Source: Cephalopachus bancanus (Eukaryota; Chordata; Mammalia; Primates; Tarsiidae). From it: DNA of 64,000 nt. Below the pieces are notes generated by a model. It ran no database searches. It had not been told where the DNA came from and worked only from the letters and a program-made list of their open reading frames with translations. A program made the position numbers and the translations under genes. The stretch is from the NCBI GenBank assembly GCA_027257055.1, contig JAPVLO010000045.1, positions 372,001 to 436,000 of the forward strand, written 5' to 3'. Positions 1 to 64,000 of this stretch are shown piece by piece; position 1 is the first letter of the stretch; each line of letters begins with the position of its first letter.

Positions 1-1933
1 CTACCCATCCCAATTGTCAGTTATGATTTAATTACAGAAAGAAGAATGTTAGCCTGCCTTTTGTAAGCATGATTGCACATTTTTGTCATTAAAATTCTTG
101 CTACCGTCACCTTGTAAATGAACTAGTTTTGCAGCAAACTTTTTTTTTTTTTTTAATTCTTTGTTGTTTAAATTCTATGGGATAGACTCTAAGTCAGATT
201 TACTTCCTATTGTATTTCTAGGGCCGGAATGTGTTCCTTTATTATCTTAACAAAATGCTCATCTGTACCCTTTGCAACACATGAAGAAATGTTGTGTGAT
301 ATGCAAGGAACACTTTGTCAAAAGTAATGAAGCCACCTTTTATGAGAAACAGTGATTCCAATTCTCTTTAGGCTAGGGAAGACCCTAGGAATGTTGCTCT
401 GTGAGATATGGAGGAAAGAAAGTTTGTCCCCAGCCTTCCTATGTGGGTATCTGAAGTGCAGACCTGCACACCTCAGGGGATTCAATGCTGAAGTCCTTAC
501 TGTCTACCAGCTTATGACATCAGGGAAGAACCCTGTGGGATAGCCATCTGTTTTCCCTTACATTCAGAGCTGGGACATCCTGGGGGACTCTGTGGTGAGG
601 CCTTTCCTCCCGAGGTGACCCATCATTGCTTAGTCTGGGAGGGTGCTGGGTGGAATAAAAGTCAACCAGGAATGAGCATGACTGCATTTCTCAAATATTC
701 TTTAGAGCTCATTATTCTTTTCTTTAATATGAATAATTAAGCTAGTCATTGAGATTGTAATTGATCATATACTTTTAAACCATTTTAAGTCCAGGGAACC
801 ATCTCTCCTCCCATGAGCCTATCTTCCTTTCATGAACCTATTGATAGAACAAGTATTCACCCCCAATTTTGCATGTGTATAAATCTAGCTTTTCATGTAC
901 TGAAAGATTGGCTTATCTATATTGTGGAGTTCAATGAGAGAAAAAAATTGCTTAGGTTTATGTGTTTATGTGTGTATTGGGCATGTGTGTCCCTTTCTCC
1001 ATCCTTCCCTCCCTTCCTCTCAGCTTTAAAAACAAACCATCCAGCTGCCCATTCCCTCCTCAGGTGGCATAATCAGTCTGAAGTGTGAGGCAGCAGCCCA
1101 AATTTATGCCTGCTAGCTTGTTTCTAGCTTATTAATGGCCACTTTAATTGGGTCCTTAATTTATCAAAAGTGTCAATTGGTCAGAGCCTCCTGTGGTTCT
1201 CTAAAACTTTAGTGATGCAATTGGTGCCAGAGATTTGTGAGTCAGACCGAAAAGATGGGCGTGACAGATCTGAGAATTACTTGATGAGCAATGGTGTGAA
1301 AGAGATTTCCCTCTAGTCCTTATTCCTACCTCGCTTTGCCTTATAATTTATGCAAGATACAGTGCAGAGGAAAAATAAATGGCACACAGGATATTTGGCA
1401 TGATTTGGTCCTGGTGGTATGAATTCTAGTCACATTCCTTCTTGCCCCTACTACATTATGATAATTGAAAACAAATCTTGCAGCCCTCTCCTTTTGCACC
1501 TTCTTTGTTCTTTGGAGCTGTATGACTCAACCTTAGTGCTAGGTAAGTTATTTTAATTCAAAGTTCTTCATTTTTTTTTAACCAAAAGAATGAGAGATGA
1601 CTGATTCTTTTAAAGATTTGTCCATCACTAAGCTTTTTGCAAGGGGGAAAAAAATCAATGCTTATATGTTGACTTGTAAATTTGAAGATCTGGGACCTAG
1701 AAATTTCCTGTCCTTACTCACATAATAGGGAAATGACAAGACTATCTAAAAAAGTCTTAAAGATGCTTGGAAGCTTTGGAGCCCAGGAAAAAAAAAAAGA
1801 AAAATCAGTAAAACTTTGAGTGGGCCACCTGGGATGCCAAGGGCAGAGGGTATCAAATAACTGAGTAAACCCCCCTTGGAGGCCACCCCTGTCCTGGGAT
1901 GGCAGTGCCTTAAGCTATCAAAACCAGAGTTCC

Positions 1934-2320
1934 TTGGTGTGTTTGTTTGCTAGGGCTGCCATAACAAAATACCATAGAATGGGTGACTTAAACAATAGAA
2001 ACTTATTGTCTCACTGTTCTGGAGGTTGGAGGTCCAAAATCAAGGTGTCAGCAGGGTTGGTTCCTTCTGAAGGCTGTGAAGGAAGGATCTCTTCCAGGCC
2101 TTTCTCCTGGACTTGTAAATGGCCGTCTTTATGTTCACACAATGTTCTTTCTTTAGGTACGAGTCTGTCTCCAAATGTTCTCTTTTTCTAAGGACATCAG
2201 CCATATTGGATTAGGACCTACCCAAATAATTTCATTTTAACTTCATTATCTCTGTAAAGACTGTTCCAACATATAAATTTTTTGTTGAGGAGAGGGGCAC
2301 AATTCAACCCATAACACTTG
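1934..2320 (+). repeat. MLT2-like ERVL LTR fragment
   Basis: The segment gtttgctagggctgccataa followed by the 'ggtgacttaaacaatagaaa' type block and ending cacaattcaacccataac is the common mammalian MLT2-type LTR consensus from memory. It is ancient and degraded. The 85-residue open frame across it is an artefact. Confidence 0.6.
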
Positions 2321-2599
2321 GCTTGCTAAAAAAGAGGAGACTCCTGGGGTGAAAACTCAGAAATGAGGAGAGTCAGTGTAACACAGGAATCTATTTGCTG
2401 TAGGAACAAAACCCTCCAGGCAAGTGCAGCCTTTTTCTCCAGGCAGGGAGTGGGTCATGTCAGCAATCTGAAGAGACAGAACAGTTATGTTGTTTAAAAA
2501 AAAAAAAGAGAGAGAAAAGAAAAAACACTTTAAAAAAATTTTGGAATGGATTAAATGATACTTGGTGTTTCATTATCAGTACTTTTGGTGGGGGGGATG

Positions 2600-2800
2600 A
2601 AAATTAGCCTGGTAGTGTGACCTTGGGCAAGTCTCTTAGCTTCTATGATCTTTTTTTTTTTGTGTGTGTGTTTTGACCTTTAAGAGGTAGGCTGTGGTAA
2701 GACCTGATTCATAGGGTTCTTCTAAGAAATCAGTAAGAAATTCATATGAAAGCTTTAGCAGTGTGTATGGCAAATTTGTTTTCAGTAGATGTTAACTGCC
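2600..2800 (+). repeat. MIR SINE fragment
   Basis: The core gtgtgaccttgggcaagtct followed by cttagcttct is the tRNA-derived MIR core, about 200 bases, ending in an AT-rich tail. A T11/GT run interrupts it. Confidence 0.6.
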
Positions 2801-3649
2801 TTTGTGGTGTTAGCCTGGTTGAACACAAGTTCAGGATGCGGAGGGATTTCCATGTTTTCTGGGCTGTGGTAAACTAAATGAAGACAGCACCCCTAGAGAG
2901 TGAGGTTAGCAGGCCTGAGTCCCCCTTTGCAAGCAGAGGCCCTGGGTGGTGGTGATGTCTGCTAGGTGAGGGGTGTCCACATTTTTGGGACTGAGGCCTT
3001 GTTTTCAAAACTTCCTTTTTTTCTCCCATAAAAACCCCCTGTGTTGCTAAGGGTATGCTTGACCTCTCAGATAATTGCCGTAGAAACTACCTGAATTCAG
3101 TCCTTGTACCTGAGGGAAACACTGACAAATTGCAAAACTTCCTTGCAGACAGTTGAACCAACTATTTCAGGTTGTTCAGATAAAATGTCACCGAATTTGG
3201 AAATCGATTCCAATCCTTTCTCATAGTGTTTGTGAGGAAACCCATTACATGTGTATGACTTGGTGGTTTCGGGCAATTTCAGTTGTAAAGGATGGTTTCC
3301 TTTTTCAGCATTATCAGGCCCCAGGGCATGATATGCATTAGTGGAATTATGACTTTGTAAGGAGGAAATCCAGATACAACTTGTTTGAGAGACCCAAATC
3401 TGATATAATCCTAGCATTAGTGTAGTTTGCTTTGAACCACTCAGGTAAAGGCTTTGTCTTGCTGACTTGTTTGGTCATGAGGACGTGCTGTGGAGGCTGT
3501 TTCTGGAATATTTTCATTAGCAGGCTCCTGAAAGCTGGGAATTGTGGAGGGAAACGCCCTGCTGGACAATGTTTAAAGTTTTGACTAAGCAAACTTGGGT
3601 GGCAGAATGAATTCTTGTTTGATTATACTGTTCCAAATATTAATGCATT

Positions 3650-3830
3650 GAATCTCATAAGTCCCAAAGGTAGACATTATTATAATCCCTGCTTTAAAGT
3701 GAGTAAATGGGGCCACGATTCAGTCAGTGGAGAAGCTGGGACCCAAAGGAACCATGCTAACTCCGGGGTCTACACTCCTAACAACTGCATGTGTGGTAGA
3801 TTTGTCCTCAAATAAATCTCAGCACTCTAC
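3650..3830 (-). repeat. MIR SINE fragment, reverse orientation
   Basis: Reading the + strand gives the reverse MIR core: attattataatccctgcttt, then gagtaaatgg, then agaagctgggaccc. Degraded. Confidence 0.5.
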
Positions 3831-5254
3831 ACATAGGAGTGGAAAGTAATTACTTCTTTTTAAAGCGAGGGGATAGACTAAACGTAAATGATATAATAAA
3901 AGATAAGTGCATTTTTACTTTTTAGGATGTCATTCAAACATCACAGATAGTGGCTTGTCTGAGCTTCTGACTAAAATAAGGCATTCATACTCTTTTTTAT
4001 TTGCTTTTCTACCATTTAACTTGTATTTCTTTGGAAGATGAAAAGTGCTAAAAAAATCAGCTCAGGGAAAGTTGATATATTTCAATTACTTCTGAGCTAT
4101 TTATTGAGCAGAACTCTGTTTGTGTATTTAAAAGAGAAACCACCCTTTTCATTAGCAATAAAAGTGCATTACTTTGTGTCAAAATGAAGCTTTAAATCTC
4201 AAATGTTTCCCTTAACATGTTATGCTTATTCTTAAGTTCTTATAGATGAGAACAAATTAATAAGATATTCATGTTAGATAATTACAAATGTTTTAGAATT
4301 TAACAAACATCTGTTGAGGACTTAACATATGCAAGACATAGTATAAAGAGCCCTGAGAGGTTTAAAAAAAAAAAACTAATTTGAAAATAAGGCCTCTGCC
4401 CTGAAGGATTTTCTTTACTAATAGAGGCGGTTATGCCAACAGGTAAATATATGATAACAAAATGTTGTCAGGAGGGGCTTCAAGAGGAATAATCTTCTGG
4501 CTGGAAATCAAGGAAGGTTTCATGAAGGAAGTAGGATTTAGATCCCAGTTCATGAGGATAGACTCTGTATCCCTTGTTTTGGTACCCTAGTTCTTAGCAC
4601 AGTATCTGACACAGAACAGAAGCTTAGTTCAATGGTTTTTAATTAAATGAATAAGTTGAACCTAGAGGAGAAGTAGAAACAGTGATGAGAAAGGAAAGCC
4701 TCAACCTGACCCCATGAAGCAAGTGTCCATTGTCCCTTTTCTCTGGGCCAGGCCTCAAGCCAGGTGGGAAGAGCAACAAACACCAAAGCTGGGCAGCAGG
4801 CAAGCTCAGGGTGCAAAGTCCATTTGAATGGGCAGAACTGGGTGTGGAAAGGGAGTGGGAGATAAGAGAGTTGAGAACAGCACTGGAAAGATCTTGAATG
4901 CTTAGGAGTTTGAGGAGAAAGATTCCCAAATATTGTCTGCATTTTTTACTTCAATTAAGCAAATATTGGTTAATAGCTGATCATGTGCATTTTATTAATA
5001 TTAACAAAAACCAGTTAGACTTAAGAATGCCAATTTATTCATTTGTATATATATTTCATCTTGCAATATGCTAGAACCTAGGGTTGTTATTTGTTTCTAT
5101 GTGTTTCCAAGCCAAATAGGTAGCCTAAATCTGTTGAAAACTGTCTCGTTGTGTTTAACTATGAGTTCATTCTAAAATGATGCTTGGACATTTCAACCAA
5201 ATGAGTTCTGTAGCAAACACTAATTTCTATTTTTTTAATTTTCAATTTTTTTCC

Positions 5255-5326
5255 TGCCCTGAGATTATATATATGTATATATGTAAATAAATCAATGTAA
5301 GGCATATAGATATACAAATGTGAGGC

Positions 5327-5363
<37 letters not shown>

Positions 5364-5385
5364 TATTTATTTATTTATTTTAGAG
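5255..5385. repeat. AT microsatellite (TA)n / (TTTA)n
   Basis: Runs of tatatat interrupted by atgtatat, followed by five tttat units. It may be the expanded A-rich tail of the adjacent antisense L1 end. Confidence 0.85.
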
Positions 5386-5600
5386 TTGTGGGGTACAAGT
5401 GGGAATTTTCTAAATAAGGAGGCAATATGCAGGTGAAGTTTGGGCTTCTAGCTGGCCCTCTCACCCCCAAAAGTGAACCAGGTACCCAGTGTGTGGCCTC
5501 GTGTCCCCGCTGTCCTTCTTCTCTGTCCTAGCAGTGTGCAACATCTGCCAGTCCCACCCTTGTACTAGCGTGACTAGTGCTCAGGGCCCACTTAGCAAAC
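5385..5600 (-). repeat. Possible truncated L1 3' end, antisense
   Basis: The order tttatt-rich tail, 'ggggtacaag', 'atatgcaggtgaagtttggg' resembles the 3' ends of the antisense L1 copies at 52020 and 57210 in this window. No ORF2 sequence follows, so only the 3' UTR would be present. Confidence 0.45.
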
Positions 5601-5789
5601 ATTAGTTTTTAAACATTCAAGGAGTTTGTAAATCTCAGAGTCCTGAAAGATTTTAATCCTAGCTTTTCCTTAAAATAGCTGTGGGGACTCAGGGAAAGTT
5701 GTTTAATTTATATAGCATATACGCATTTATATATATATGTCTATGCCTACATCTACGTCTGTGTAGATACTGCACAATGTAGGGTACAC

Positions 5790-6085
5790 TAGAAAGAGTT
5801 GAAAGAGGCTTTGAACTTTGTACTCGACAGATCTGGTTGGACCAAGGCAGTGCCACTTCCTAGATGTGTGTCTTTAGGAAAATTGCTCGACTTTGAACTT
5901 CAATTTCCTCATCTATAAAATGAGAAGAACAATTCCCTACTCATTGCATCTGTGAGAAAATTATAGGAGCACACACTTATTATTAAGCAATTATTACATA
6001 TTTTCCATATGAGGAAACTGAGGCAGGGGGAGGTGAAGTAGCACATGCATGGCCACACAGCTAGTCAAAGGCTGAGATGTACCAC
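5790..6085. repeat. Two adjoining MIR fragments, head to head
   Basis: 5790-5970 has the forward MIR form (cacttcctagatgtgtgtct, caatttcctcatctataaaa). 5990-6085 has the reverse form (gaggaaactgaggcaggggg, ccacacagctag). Confidence 0.55.
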
Positions 6086-6642
6086 TCTGGTGTTTTGTTT
6101 TACTTTGCTCACGAAAAGTTATCACCAAAACATCAAGACCTCTCCACGCATCTGCCCCCAAGGTGATGCTTAATAAATACTTGTTTCTTTCTTTATCTTT
6201 CAGAACATTGGTGAGGCTAAAATGGGGTAGCATTTTTAGCATTTTTACCTTTTTAAAAGTTCAAATATAGGCTATCAAAATGTAAGGCATTTAAATTTTT
6301 CAGGGTCAAAAGTTTTAGAGTAATTAAAATGTTAATGAACATTTTTCTCTGCTGGTGATATATGTTAATATAGAAAAACTAAAAAATAAAGAAAAAGATG
6401 AAGAAGTAAGCCAGAGCACTTATAATTCCTAGAGATAATAAAGTGATTGGAATTTTAATGAAATGCACACATTTTTTATTTCCTTGGTGTTTTTGCTCAT
6501 TTGTTTTTTGGCAACCCAATACTGTGATAGGCAGCATCCCTGCTTTCCAGGCTATGTGGAAAATATATCTCACATCTTAAAATAAGTTAGTCATGACATA
6601 TCTCAGGGTGAAGGTTGTGATTTTTGTGAAATGTGAATTCTT

Positions 6643-6933
6643 TTTTTTTTTTTTTTTTTGAGTTGGAGTCTCACTCTGTTGCCCAGGCTGGAGTGCAGTG
6701 GCCGCTCCCGGCCACCGCAGCCTCGACCTGCTGGGCTCCGGCGATTCTTCCGCCTCAGCCTTCCGAGTAGCCAGAATTACAGGCATGTGCTACCATGCCC
6801 GGCTGATTTTTTTATTTATTGTAGAGATGAGGTCTCGCTGCCCAGGCGGATCTCGAACCCGCGGCCTCAGGCAATCCACTCACCTCAGCCTCCCAAAGGC
6901 GTGGGATTACAGGCTGAGCCACCGAGCCCGGCT
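6643..6933 (-). mobile_element. Dimeric Alu SINE, young copy with perfect TSD
   Basis: The poly-T start then gagttggagtctcactctg marks a minus-strand Alu. The 15-base duplication gaaatgtgaattctt lies at 6628-6642 and again at 6934-6948 without mismatch, which shows recent target-primed insertion. Long open frames here (up to 145 codons) are SINE artefacts. Confidence 0.92.
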
Positions 6934-7581
6934 GAAATGTGAATTCTTAAGAAAGAAAGAAAAAATAATAATGAATAGAAGAGAAGATAAAGAGAGTCTG
7001 GGTTCATTTTTGGTTTCTTTGGGAGTACTAAGAAGTACATTTTTTCTTAGATGTATTTCACAGGTAATAACAATATTTAGAAGACCAAAGAGACAACTGG
7101 TGAGGTCTTTGAGTAAAGGGTCTTTGAGGTCTTGAGTAAAGCATTCCTTGTTCTTTTCCACTTGAGGATTCTCATATATTAACAGTTTTGAATCAGAATT
7201 GCAAATATTTTTTAACTAGTTATCTGGGCGTTTGCCCAGGTATTTTCCCAATCCATATACTAAGAGTGAAAATGACACTGCCTATCATTTAAGACTCTTA
7301 AATGGAAAAGACCACAATAGCGTGAAGCAGGTAAAAAAATGGAATCACCACAGCATGTTTCAAGATATTGACTTGTACATTGTTGTGGATGAGGTATCAT
7401 GAAGCTACTGGAAGACGGGGCTCTGTGACAGAGGAGAGGTTGACCTTTAGGGGTCACTTTTTACTAGGTTTATAACTGAATATTGTCCAATGCTTCTTCC
7501 TGACTGGAAAGATATGATTTCAACAGACTGATAATTAACCACTTTTCTCTCTGGTTTATTTACAGGAGTTTGAAGAATACC

Positions 7582-63653
<56,072 letters not shown>

Positions 63654-64000
63654 GTGAGTATAATTTTCAATTCAAGAAATTCTTTCCTGAGCTTCAGAAA
63701 TATGAGTCCATCTCAGGTCCTGTTTTCATAGGCGGGCTGGTGGCTGCTCAAATGACAACCCAGGCCATAGCCAAGGATATAGATTACTAGTAAACTATAT
63801 CAGACTTTCCTGGTTGGAAGATAGTGCTTTAGAAACACCCCCTACCTATCAGTGCCCTATTGGTTAGTTTGGGAAATATAACAGTCTTTAGACCATAAAT
63901 TGTTATCGTTTATGCCTAGTTACCAAGCTTTCATGATGAAGGAGAAAGAAATGCAATAGCTGTGCCTCTGATGCGTGTCAGGCACTGTGCTTGATAAGGG
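63654..64000 (+). other. CDH17: CDH17 intron 17, start only
   Basis: Begins gtgagtat after the transmembrane exon. No repeat or exon is recognised. The in-frame extension to 63790 is intron read-through, since its residues do not continue the human transmembrane/tail sequence (IILAVVFIRIKKDKG). Confidence 0.8.

Larger units (their letters stand above)
1..7565 (+). other. Non-coding sequence 5' of the first coding exon (intron 1 or 5' flank)
   Basis: No coding sequence is recognised. In human CDH17 the first exon is non-coding, but I cannot place it, its promoter or CDX/HNF1 sites here. The stretch holds an MLT2-like LTR, several MIR fragments, an AT-rich microsatellite, a possible L1 end and one young Alu, listed separately. 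Positions 1-1930 and 2830-3640 show nothing I can name. Short open frames here lack conservation that I can recognise. Confidence 0.7.

Noticed and set aside
6658..7135. Overlapping open frames of 94 and 145 codons on the + strand
   Set aside because: They run through an antisense Alu (6643-6933); the peptides are translated SINE sequence.
63654..63790. In-frame extension of exon 17
   Set aside because: The extra residues do not match the CDH17 transmembrane helix or tail, and a good GT donor ends the exon at 63653.

Overview
This window is a piece of a primate genome that carries almost the whole coding part of CDH17 (LI-cadherin, liver-intestine cadherin) on the + strand. Sixteen coding exons between 7582 and 63653 give 799 complete codons plus one base, ending inside the transmembrane segment. 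The human protein as I remember it is 832 residues, with about 32 residues after this point. The short cytoplasmic tail exon therefore lies beyond the right edge, and no net length change is visible. All exon junctions keep the reading frame. All donors are GT except exon 10, which must use a GC donor.

Organism: the sequence aligns with human CDH17 without gaps but differs at many residues, and the introns hold dimeric 7SL-derived Alu SINEs, so this is a primate. The Alu subfamily, with its typical 'gagttggagtctcactctg' end on the minus strand, is neither the usual anthropoid AluS/Y type nor the lemur/galago type I know. Several copies have clean target-site duplications. I favour a tarsier, with moderate confidence.

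Layout. 1-7565: non-coding sequence upstream of the first coding exon (intron 1 or 5' flank) with old repeats and one young Alu. 7566-23797: exons 2-7, encoding the signal peptide and cadherin repeats EC1-EC2. 26214-35657: exons 8-12 (EC3-EC5). 35658-44274: an 8.6 kb intron with an L1 split by a solo LTR. 44275-48917: exons 13-15 (EC5-EC7, with the RGD motif), with another solo LTR and an RPL30 processed pseudogene in intron 14. 48918-63289: a 14.4 kb intron made almost wholly of nested transposons: an old L1 hosting a complete Tigger1 DNA transposon (itself hosting an L1 and a 1.6 kb LTR), a younger L1 and several Alus. 63290-63653: exons 16-17 (EC7 and the transmembrane start).

There is one functional gene. 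The other long open frames come from SINE, LINE or Tigger sequence, microsatellites, or intron read-through. The points most worth a second look are the obligatory GC donor of exon 10, the nested stack in intron 15, the LTR with hairpin-bearing U3 repeats, a near-perfect 27-bp stem in intron 9, and a polyadenylated LTR fragment in intron 7.
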